NCBI GenBank assembly: GCA_027924645.1
Contig: BSBN01001017.1
Location: 7,156,501 to 7,220,500, forward strand
Reading direction: 5' to 3'
DNA: 64,000 bases
Origin: Cunninghamia lanceolata
Lineage: Eukaryota > Streptophyta > Pinopsida > Cupressales > Cupressaceae
A program made the translations under genes and the position numbers. Under the pieces are notes generated by a model. That model saw only the letters and a program-made list of their open reading frames with translations, was not told the DNA's origin and did no database searches. Of the stretch, positions 22,494-32,431 are shown one piece after another (the stretch's first letter is position 1; each line of letters opens with the position of its first letter).

Positions 22494-23774
22494 TGTTGTG
22501 TGGTTACACAACACGCCCCATTTTGACTTGACAAAACAGGGACCCAATTTTTGGTTTGGCTTGTGCGTCTGCTTTTGGGCGGTTTGGTAAAAGTAAGTCG
22601 AGTGCATCATCATGCAAAACCATGATGAGGTAAGTCACCATGAGGTTAGTTTGTGAAAGTTCATATTTAATCTCTGTGACCTTATATTTTGAAAGAGCAT
22701 TGAAATTCAGGCAGGTTTGCCTTTTACATCACCTTGATATTCGTCAGGATATAAGAGTTATGAGCAGTCAAAGTTTCGGTCAAACCTGATATTCATAAGA
22801 GGAAGGTCATATTGTTGAAGTTCATCATCATATTTGAAACACTCCCTCCGATATGTCATGCGGTTCAAATATCCGGACGTCAACTTTAAATGGTAGCAAA
22901 CTCTTCCCGTCAAACAGTTTTATCTATCACGAGCATCATACTTCGCATATAACCCGATGTGTCTTTATATCCTCCGGATGCAAATATCACCCTTAGCGAA
23001 TATCCTGATGACATCATCCTAATACGATAAACGGAGGAACATACATCCTGATGACATCATCATCACATTTACACTGCCGCAGGATTTTCTCTAAAAACAT
23101 GATCATGTTAGCCTAATATGATGATGACGTCATGATGCACTTCTGATACGGAGATCGAATATCAAGATGATGTCATCCTGATATTCCAAAAGAGAGAGAG
23201 ATGTAAGTTTGTCTCATCATCATCATATTTTGAAACATCACTCGATACACCGAAATATCCTCCTGATGTACTACGTAGAAATAAAGGTGCTTTTGTCACC
23301 TGAATCTTGTCGCGATAACAATGTCAATACGAGGAGGATGATATTGAAACTCAACCCGATATTTGTGAATATCATCCTGCCCTCATGATATCCTGTCATA
23401 GGGATATTCTCCCTCTCCCTTTGCCACCATTATCATTTAATGCGTGCAGCCATGGTAGGTGGTTCCCGCCAACCCCGGAACCCAATGAAACACCTGGCGA
23501 CATCCTGCATTTTTCACACAGATAAACAAGGAACATGATCTAATCTGTCAGAGTTGCCCTAAATGTGCCCTAAATGCGAGGTTAAAAAGTAATTCAACCG
23601 CCATTTTTACATTTACCTTATGATAAACTTGTTTTACAGAGCACCAGCTTCCATATCTGCATACCAGCTACCTTTGCGTGATTTGAGCTCACAGGCAAAA
23701 AGAAGAGGTGATCACCAGCTAAATTAAGAACGTCTCGGCAATCTACTGGTATAAAAAAGAAATCTGCACAACTA

Positions 23775-23959
23775 GGTAAGTGAATAAACCCTCATCATAT
23801 TGTTTCTATTCTGGTGCGATGATGTAAGTTCTGGTTTATGCACCCGTATGATCAAGTAATGTTGGAATTCATGCAGTAGGCATAATGATTTATAAATTCA
23901 ACTGCAGTATGCATGCATATATGTACCTTGTTGTAAGATAGAATTGATGTTAATTGCAG
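23775..23959 (+). promoter_or_regulatory. Predicted intron before ORF1 (185 nt)
   Basis: Donor CTAG|GTAAGTGA at 23775 and acceptor TTAATTGCAG ending 23959, six bases before the ORF1 ATG. The 3' LTR copy is 37928-38111. The strong consensus and the conservation in B argue that ORF1 mRNA is spliced in its leader. Confidence 0.6.
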
Positions 23960-23965
23960 GTACTC

Positions 23966-26900
23966 ATGGCTGAGAAGCGATTAGTCAAATGTCAGGAAGA
24001 GTTTAGCAAGCCCATGTTCTCTGCTCAGAGGCGGGTCCTGTTTAAATACGGAGCAATCACAGACACCCATTAGGGAAGCACTAATTTGGAAGCCTGGTCA
24101 GCCAAGCTAAACAATGGGCATTGCAAGAGTCCTGTGCTGGACGCAGTGTTCATATCTGGATTGTGGAATGCTGCTGGTTTTCCATACTCCATGGAATCTC
24201 CAGAGCTCGTCATTGAGTGTGCCCGGAATTACAACCCTCAAACCAGGCAAGTAGTGAAGCATGGGAGGGTATATGCAGACCTTTCCATCAAAGGTATCTC
24301 CCAGACATTCGGATTGCCGCTGGGAAGTAAGGTCAAAAGTGTAGACTTGAAGAAGTCTGAGAGGGAGTATGAGGCCAATAAGAAATCAGCCAGGAAGAAC
24401 ATGTATCCATGGTGGGCTGAGAACAGCACCTATAACGCAACCACCAAGCTTCCTGTGCACCTGTTCAAGTATGATTTCAATGAGGAGTATCAGTACATGA
24501 TCGCACTCCTGAACAGGGTAACTGGCCAACCTGATACTGGTTGTTTCAGGGACTGGATGTACGGGATAATAATGATGTGTCTATATTCAGACACCAAGCC
24601 ATTGTGGGGCCAAATTATAAGTGATGCTCTACATGAGCAACTGATGAACCTGGGAGGTTCGAATTGTGCTTTTTTCATGTCCTCATATATTGTTTATTCT
24701 TGTGCCTATAGAGGCACTTTTGATGCTTTGGTTACAGATGGGAAACTCACAGGCACAAATGCGGCATATATCTAGGATCATCATCCCCAGCTGCAGAGGA
24801 CCAACTACCTGAAAGATTACAAACTGGTCAATGATGCATTCTCTATGCATCTGGTAAGGACCATGGAAGAAGACAGAACAAAAAGATTGAGCTTGGAGGC
24901 TCAAGAGGCAGTCTACAGGCATGGGGCCTGGTACATACAATTCACAACCTTTTCCTATATCAAGGTTGAAGGTTTCAAAGGACATCCCCTGATGCTGCCA
25001 AGGTATCCTACCGACGCCGTGGTATTAATGGAATTTATCAGGCAGGGCTCCACCATGGTACAAATGTACAAGGATGCCAAGAAGCTGCCACCAATTTTGT
25101 TCCCTGCCAGCATTGGCAATTATATGTGCCCTGACTCTGATAACATCAAGAAGGTGATGGTCAACCTAAATAAGATGAACTTGCTGAGGAGCAGTTGAAA
25201 GAGACCTCCCAGACACAAGTAGAAGGGCATGTCTCGCTAGATGAGACAATAAATTTGTCTGATGATGAGGTGGTGCAGGATGTGGTTGCACAAGAAATGG
25301 AAACACTTGCTGCTGATGTAAGTGTGACTCCTCACAAGCCTCCAATAGTTCAAACAGTGCTTGAGGAGATGAAACAAGTAGAAGAAGAGAAAGAAAAGAG
25401 CCCAGAGCAAATAGCTCAGGAAATAGGGCTAGACACATTGATCACAGAGGTGACCAGTCCTGTAGTGGTGGATTTGACAGAGAAACAGGATGCAAGTCCT
25501 GAACAGCCAGCAGGATCACCTGATAAGGGTCACCTAACAAAAGAGATAGAGATGGCAGAGACAGAAGGCCATGCTCTTGAAACTGGCCACCAAAGTCCAC
25601 AGGATACAACGAAGGAACCTGCTATAGTAGAGCTTCAAGAAGCGAAGGCTGGTGAGAAACTAGAGGACCTAGCTACCAAAGTACAAGAAGTGGGTGGTGC
25701 AGGCTCAGAAGAAGTAGTAGCTATAGAGCAATCTCCACCACATCATGCAGAGTCCCCAATATCTGGTGCAGTGGATAAACCACAAGAAGAAGAAGAAGTG
25801 GGAACAGATGAAATAATGACAGAGGCGGGTCATGATCATCATGATCAGCATGTAGCTGCGCCTCAAGGCTCCCCACAGCACATGGATGCACCACAAGGTT
25901 CCCCATAGCATGAAGATGCTCCTCTGGAAAAGGAAATCCCTCAACAAGAGGAGGTGCCGCAAGATCAACAACAAAAGGAACATCAAGAAGAAGAACTGAG
26001 GAAGTCACCATCTCCACAACAATTGTTGACAGAAATGGGAGATATAGGTGAACATCAGGATGATGTTGAAAAACATGATCAGGTACCTCCGTGGTTGGCA
26101 AAAGAGGTAAGTGCTGAGGAAGAGTTTGAAATTCAGGAATTCGACATCTCCACCCTATTCTCTGCGGATATAATGAAGCCAAGGAGGAAGGCCAGAATGA
26201 CTTTGGCCATCAAGAGAGATCCGGTAACAGGGAGAAGGACCGCGCAAATTGCGATACCTACGGTGGAGAAGGAAAAAGGTAAAATTACTGTCGATGAATT
26301 TTAGATTAGTATAGTAGATTTGGGCTTTGCCAATGAGGACCAAGAAGGTCAGGAGGGCAAAGATATCATTGACTCTCTAATTCAGAAAGTGAAAAGAGAG
26401 AAGGAGAAAAATAAGCAACATAAAGAGCACATTGCTCAGTTGCACACCTATATCAAAGGGCTGACCAATCCTGATGATACCGCAACTGAACATGCAGTCC
26501 CAGTGACTGCCATTTCTCAGGAGGAAGTAAATAAATTGGACATCATGAAGCATGAGGCATCCGTAATAAGGAGATGGATGTCATCCACATTGGATGATGC
26601 TGTAGAAATAATGAAGGCCTCTTTGAAGAGGTGGAGCACCCTAAGTGACTCTAAGGCCAAAGTGGATAGATTGCAGATGCAGACCGGAAAGATGTCTTAC
26701 AAGCTGGAGAGAGTCCTGACCCTGTTAGGGGAAATAAGAAATATAAATCCACAACTGCTTATCAGTAAGCAGGTACTGAACAATAATACAACATTATTAA
26801 TTGATATTTGGTATAAGGACACTCAGTTTGAGTGCGCGGTCCTCAAAAGGTGTAATAATAAGCTGAGGGATGTCAGCATGAGGCTACGAGATTTAATGGC

Positions 26901-27348
26901 TGAAGAGGCAGTGATACTGGAGGCTTTGGAAGGCAAGGTGGAAGGAAAAATAGAGAATCAAGATGAAGAGTCTGCCATTAAAGCTGTTCACAGCAACTTC
27001 CAAGCAGAGATAGATGGTCCACCTATCCCTTTGACAGAGGAATTGATAGATAAAATAATGAGGATCAAGGTCCAGATGGAGAAATACAAAGAAACACTGT
27101 AGGATAGGAAAAATAAGCTCGACAATAGCAGAGATAAGTATGAAGCACATAAGCACGCCATTATCAAGGCAAAGACTCAAGATGGCGAAGGGATAGATCA
27201 AGTTGTGCATTCATACGAGCAGGTCCGCAGTAGTATGCAGCCCCATATGCAGCTGCATCATCATTAGGATAGTGAAAGTTCAGAAAGTGAGGCACATGAT
27301 GATGACCCGCATGAATCAGCTGGAGAGCATGATGAAGATACATCATGA
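23966..27348 (+). pseudogene. ORF1, element D 5' LTR copy (internally deleted)
   Basis: Starts MAEKRLVKCQEEF. The N-terminal domain is as in B, with stops at TAG 24071-24073 and TAG 24773-24775 (a Trp in B and E). At about 25180 a ~955 bp segment present in B (9070-10024) is missing; the join shifts the frame, so the N-terminal frame ends at 25198 and the Glu-rich part continues in another frame from 25195. Then come LSDDEVVQDV, MKPRRKARMTLAI and coiled-coil-like stretches ending in an Asp/Glu-rich tail. Later stops: 25906, 26302, 27100. Function unknown. The deletion and the 24773 stop are shared with the 3' LTR copy. Confidence 0.82.
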
Positions 27349-27377
27349 AGGGGATACTAACATAAGTAATATAGATA

Positions 27378-27508
27378 GTTGCCAGCTGGCAACTTGTGCC
27401 ATTTTTGTAAAGATTTACAAAATCAAGTGAATCAGGACCGTAGATGTGTATTGATAAATTTAGATCGTAGATCTTTTGTAACTGATTCCTCACCTTATTC
27501 TATAAAAG
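27378..27508 (+). promoter_or_regulatory. Element D core promoter after ORF1
   Basis: A perfect 16 bp palindrome GTTGCCAGCTGGCAAC (27378-27393) and TATAAAAG (27501-27508), 30 bases after the end of ORF1. The G-box and W-box present in B and E are eroded here. Second copy at 41536-41551 and 41659-41666. Confidence 0.65.
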
Positions 27509-28333
27509 GTGGTGGAATGCCTTGTTGAAACATTCGAAACTTAATTGAAATCTATTCGCTGAAATATTCAGGGCTTATTTCAAAGTTATTGCATATGTAC
27601 ATGTCTTTTGCATACTTAATGAAAGAGAAGAGTATTTCGATTACAAATCTTTGTAAATCTTGAGTAATCTATGTCTAAATTTTGGATATGTGCTTTGATT
27701 TGCTGTGTCCCTTGGAGTGCTCATCATGTTGTATATATTGTTTTCATTCATCATCCTCTGAAGTTTGCATCAACTGTATCTAGCTGTGGAACATCCTGGT
27801 GAACATATGGTTTGATTTCTTCTTGTCATGACAGTATCGAGTATGTATGTGGATCAATAGCTGAAGATTCAACTTTAAATTGTAGTATTCCTTTAATTTC
27901 TTTCAATTTCAGAACATTTCACTACCACAATTGCGAATAATTGATAATCTTAAGCAAATAATGCAAATATGCAGACATCTCGTAGGTAATCGCAAATATT
28001 TAGCATATTTGAATGCAAAGCATGCACAATTGAAAATATCATGCAAAGATTGAGGTATTTCTACATCTTTTCATCTAATAACTGCATAATATGACTTCTC
28101 TATAAAGAATTTCTGCAGGAATGTCATGATGATGGCACAATTTCACGTAAGGCCCCAAAATGGAAACAGCAACACACATTAACCTCTGAGTAATGTCAGA
28201 CGATTAAGACCTAATCACCGGAGACTTGGGATCCCGAATTCCTTGAATTCACAGTATCTTTCAAGATGAATAAAGGTTAATGTGTACTTTTATTCTATGC
28301 TTGTTTATGAATAACATCATGACCAACATAAAT

Positions 28334-28350
28334 TAGCGCTAGAAGGAGGG
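28334..28350 (+). promoter_or_regulatory. Element D primer-binding site
   Basis: TAGCGCTAGAAGGAGGG, five bases after the LTR end. Element E has TAGCACTAGAAGGAGG at the same place. It is not the iMet type used by A, F and G. I cannot name the tRNA with certainty. Confidence 0.6.
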
Positions 28351-28776
28351 CATGATCTGGAAAAATACGCTCATCGTCATTATTTCAGGTTCTATGATGT
28401 AGAGAGTAAGGTAACCTCAGATAGTTTGTGAATTTCAAATATTACGTAAATATTTACTGTAAGAAGCTCATATATGCTCATTTCATGTGAAGATTTCCAT
28501 ATCTTACACAAATATTGCAAGCTTTACAGTAGATCATTCTGAATTCACTAATATTGGCCAAAGATCTGTAAATCTGTTCGAATTTTGAAGAGTTTAGGCT
28601 GTAGATACTTGAGATCTCGTGCTAGGGTCATTATACCCTAAATATCCTGTCATACTTGCAGTCTCTTCATAAATATTTCGTAAATATCTAGTTTGATTAG
28701 CCATCTGACTACAAATATCACCTCATCTGGTGAAATCTAGCCAATATTTGCAAAGTTTAAGCCAATTTGCCTCAAA
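28351..28776 (+). other. Element D untranslated leader
   Basis: About 430 bp between PBS and gag, AT-rich and without a supported frame. RNA packaging signals would be expected here but I recognise none. Confidence 0.5.
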
Positions 28777-30020
28777 ATTGAGAAATCCTAGCTCACAGGA
28801 TAAATACCAGGTCTAGATCTAGTGGAATCTTCGAGGAACTACCTGTTAGAGGTTTTAGACCTAGAACCGTAGACATTCATCATACTCCAGGGTCTAGTGC
28901 ATCAGGAGCTTCACCAGAACCTCCTCCTGTAACTCCCATTGGTTTACAAGTACCTTCCGGGATATCTGTGACACCTCCTGTTCAGCCTCAGGGAGTACCT
29001 TTGGTTCAACCCCAGCCAGCTGCAACATCAGCTCAACCTCCTCGGGTTGCAATGTCTTTCTTTGTAGTGGAGTCACCTTTGACCTTTAATGCATATCATG
29101 AGCTACCAAAGAATCCGGACAAACTGTGTCCAAAATATCATCCTTATCAAGATGCTGATGATCATATCAGGACATTTAAGGAAGCTTGCTGCAGAGCCAA
29201 AATAGAACATCAAGATGTGGTGTGCAGGTTATTTCCTTTTTCCTTAGGGGAAGATGCCTATAATTGGTTCATTAGTCTTGGCCAAGCCTCTGTTGGTTCA
29301 TGGGATGTCTTAGAAAAAGCCTTTCTTGACAGGTTCAAAGTCCCTATTGATCCATCTATGAATTACCATATGTTTGCTAGGATCAAAAGATTTGAACATG
29401 AACCTATCGCCAATTTCAATGCTAGGTTTCAGAAAATGTTGTCCAAGTTAGTTACCCCATATGTAGTATCTGATGCCTCTGCCCGGAGTATCTATTATTC
29501 AGCTCTCGATCCATTAACTTCCATGTTCATCAGGAGAACACATCCTAAGATCACTACATTGACAGGAGCTTTTCAAGAAGCTATCAAAGTGAATCAGCAG
29601 TTGATACCTGCTCCTACTCCAAATATAGTGTTTCCTACCTTGCCTGGCATGCATTCACAATATCCCGCATCATATACTGCAACATATTCTCCGCAGTATC
29701 CTGCGCAGTATCCTAATGGAATAGTGATACCTCCAACAGTTATGCCTGCCCCTTTGCAAATACCTCCACTAAGCATCATGCCCCCTCCTAATGGAAATAG
29801 CCAAGTGCCACAATACCCTGTACAAGCCCAGATACCTCAGGGTGCTGATCTATCCAATAATAACCATGGATCCTCTTTCTTCAAGCCTCAGACTGAAAAT
29901 GTAGTGGCCAAAGCTCAAGAAGAAAAGGAGGAAATCAAAGAAATTTTTGCTCAATTAAGAAAACTCACCACAGAAGTGACACACTTGAGAAATCAGGGTT
30001 TTTACTCCCAGTCAAGTTAG
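28777..30020 (+). CDS. gag: Element D gag, main domain
   Basis: Structural particle protein. The frame is open from 28777; the first conserved ATG is 29052 (MSFFVVESPL), matching MSFF in element E, so either a start was lost upstream or translation begins there. The retrotransposon-gag domain shows CPKYHPYQDADDHIRTFKEA, VCRLFPFSLGEDAYNWFISL, LEKAFLDRFKVP and FNARFQKMLSKL. A long Pro/Gln/Tyr-rich stretch (29600-29850) and a short coiled segment follow. It ends at TAG 30018-30020; element E has TAG at the same codon. The frame continues beyond to the knuckle, so this may be decay of CAG or a true or leaky gag stop. Confidence 0.85.
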
Positions 30021-30578
30021 ACCAGAAATTATTCCAATGACAGACCAAATTATCCTGATAGAGGATATAACAACAATAATTTCAACAATAATGGTGGAAA
30101 TAACAATAATCCACCTAGACAGCCCAGAGTATGGAATTCTAGGCCAAATAATGGTTCATTGCCATCACCCCTGGATAATCAGCCTCCTAGTGAAGCCAAA
30201 TAGACTACTAGAGTCAATCTTGCTGAGGCAGCTCTTACTAATTGGTGTAGGATCCACAATACTAATGCACATGCAGAGTTAGACTGTCCACAATTTAGAA
30301 TTGCTGCTAGCATCTTTCAGACTGAAGTGTCCAACACTTCTGGAAATCCACCTCATGCAGAAGGAAATGAGATTGTTCCTTGTGGATACGACTCAGCTTT
30401 TGTGCTAGAAGCCTACACAAATGAACCTCGTCAGAATTGTAACTAGGCATATGAAGAATCGGCCTTAGCTTTTGAAACAAACTATGTTTTCCCCTTTGAA
30501 GATGAAAATGAGCCTGCAAGGGAACGTGAAGAAGTACATGCATATCAGCAGCAATATCCTGGTAAGCACAATTATAAC
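30021..30578 (+). pseudogene. Element D gag tail with CHHC knuckle
   Basis: Same frame as gag. An Asn/Arg-rich low-complexity stretch is followed by NWCRIHNTNAHAELDCPQF near 30241-30297, a zinc-knuckle-like C-x2-H-x4-H-x4-C motif probably binding RNA. TAGs at about 30201 (E has CAA) and 30444 interrupt it. An acidic FPFEDENEP segment leads to the protease. Confidence 0.75.
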
Positions 30579-31514
30579 TTGAGGAGCAATGCCAACAGAC
30601 CTACTGGTCCATTGACATCATCTCTACCTCCAAACAACTTCAATACACCTCCTAATCCTAAGGCTAGCAATAACCCAGGGTTCCCTAAGGTGAATGCTCA
30701 GTACTTGTCACCTCAAAACACAGTATCAAAGATTGTGAACACACCTCATGAATCTGACAAGTTGGTCAGCTATCTCGCTGACGAAATGAAGAAAATTAAG
30801 ATCAGCCTGTCCTTGTCTGAGTTACTAAAAACCCCTGCCATCAAAAGGGCATTCATGAAGTCCTTAGATGATCCTGCCCCCAAAGAGGATAGCCATTTTT
30901 CGAACCAGTCCAGTGGCAAGGATCATGCTGTTAAGGATAATATTATCAAGCCTAAAGTGTCAGCTACAGTCCAAGCCGTAGAAACCTCCCACATGACCTT
31001 ATATAGGGATAAAACCGAATCACCTTTGTTCCTCCTTACCATAAGAATGTTCAGTAAGAACCTGCACAACTGTTTGGTAGATTCGGGAGCCTCAACGAAT
31101 GTTATGCCCTTGTCAATATGCAACGCCTTAGGACTACATCTTGCTAAATCCTTAAAGAAAGTCACACAGTTGGACAAAACAGAAGTAAGTGTAGTAGGTG
31201 AATTAACTCATATCCACATGCAGCTAGCATCCGATCCTAGGATCCAGTATTATATTGATATTCAAGTAGTTGACATACCTGATACGTATGGGATGTTGCT
31301 TAGCCGTGATTGGTCTAAAACACTTAACGGATATATGTCTATAGATTTCAGTCACATGTGGTTACCATGGAAGGGTATACCTAATCAGATCAGGATTGAT
31401 GCTGAACCCAGAGTGAAACATATGATAACTGAATATAACAAAACAAATGAGATCATGTACGTAAACGTAGAACCTGGAGTTTATTGCATCAGGCCAAAAT
31501 TGAAGAGATCATGA
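30579..31514 (+). CDS. Element D aspartic protease region
   Basis: Open 311-codon frame in phase with gag. N-terminal Pro/Asn-rich linker, then ISLSLSELLKTPAIK, then the retropepsin core: active site CLVDSGASTNVMPLS near 31073-31115, followed by the conserved VDIPDTYGMLLSRDWSKTLNGYMSIDF and the WLPWKGIPNQIRI segment. The protease processes the Gag-Pol polyprotein. The frame is lost at about 31500 by a small deletion relative to C. No separate start codon is expected. Confidence 0.85.
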   Translation: MRSNANRPTGPLTSSLPPNNFNTPPNPKASNNPGFPKVNAQYLSPQNTVSKIVNTPHESDKLVSYLADEMKKIKISLSLSELLKTPAIKRAFMKSLDDPAPKEDSHFSNQSSGKDHAVKDNIIKPKVSATVQAVETSHMTLYRDKTESPLFLLTIRMFSKNLHNCLVDSGASTNVMPLSICNALGLHLAKSLKKVTQLDKTEVSVVGELTHIHMQLASDPRIQYYIDIQVVDIPDTYGMLLSRDWSKTLNGYMSIDFSHMWLPWKGIPNQIRIDAEPRVKHMITEYNKTNEIMYVNVEPGVYCIRPKLKRS

Positions 31515-32431
31515 TGCTTAAGCTGCATCATGATGATGATGATGATGATTAGGAGGACATGCCAGTCATAGAAACTGATAATTATCCTGATAATGAGAAT
31601 GAAATAGATCACTTCAGAGATTTTGAGATACATCTGTCTAGACAGGTAAAACGTTGTCAATTACTAAATATACCGGCTAATGATATTTTGATTGACGGAT
31701 GGTGCAGGTTACACGACGAAGCACATTCAGAGAAGACATGTGAAACATGCTTAGAGATGATGATGCTAGAACAAACATACAGCGAGGCATCATCATCATA
31801 TTTTGAGGTAAATGTTACATTTGATGATGATGACGATAATAATTCTTATTTGTCTGTTGTAGGAACTGAAGAACCGACAGATCATGATGAGCATCTTATA
31901 TCAAAAACAAATGGAATTTTAGTCTCTCTCCAAGTGAATAATGAAATGAAAGAAAAGATCACCCCAGGGAGTGATTGCTTTATGGAACCAGATTATGAAT
32001 TGTCTGATGAGGACAAAGGTAGTGACCTGACGAAGTTCGAAGAATTTTTGGAAAAGGAAATAGAGAAGGTGATATGGCAGCATAAATCTCCTCGAGAGGT
32101 CTTAATTAAAAATTGGTGTAGGCTGCACGAGGCACCTCACTCAGAAACAACTTGCTCACTATGTTTACACATCTTGAAAAAGCATGCAACTGCAGATTTA
32201 GAAGATCATCCTCCTGCTGAAAAGAAAGAGAGGATAGAAAAGCCATCAGGCTCACAAGAAAAGGGAAATAAGAAACTTAAGGTTGATGATGTCCCTAGGA
32301 TAAAATGGATATCAGGCGGAGCAGCAGCCAGAGCTGCAAAGGGAAAAGAAAGTTCAGCTAAATGTCCTACTGAAGATAAACCTTGGATCCTGAGTTTGAT
32401 GGGTCCAAATCTAAGCAAGGTGCTGGGGTAG
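31515..32431 (+). pseudogene. Element D linker with two knuckle modules
   Basis: Continuation of the polyprotein in a shifted frame (open 31559-32431, after TAG 31550). Two modules of C-x2-H-x3-H-x4-C-x2-C: DGWCRLHDEAHSEKTCETC near 31698-31754 and NWCRLHEAPHSETTCSLC near 32112-32165. They resemble the gag knuckle with an added Cys and may bind zinc or nucleic acid. An acidic Asp-rich stretch and a (GAT)n run (31532-31549) are present. At about 32394 one base is missing before FDGSKSK, so the frame passes to that of pol. Confidence 0.78.

Larger units (their letters stand above)
22494..28328 (+). repeat. Element D 5' LTR with ORF1
   Basis: Begins with the hairpin TGTTGTGTGGTTACACAACA and ends GACCAACA before the PBS. 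It is about 1 kb shorter than the B and E LTRs because ORF1 has lost an internal segment. AATAAA at 28269-28274, 55 bp from the end, is a candidate poly(A) signal. Confidence 0.93.

Noticed and set aside
25721..26182. 153-codon antisense frame, again at 39879-40340
   Set aside because: Mirror of the Glu-rich low-complexity part of ORF1; antisense of GAA/GAG-rich coding gives long Leu/Phe-rich frames.
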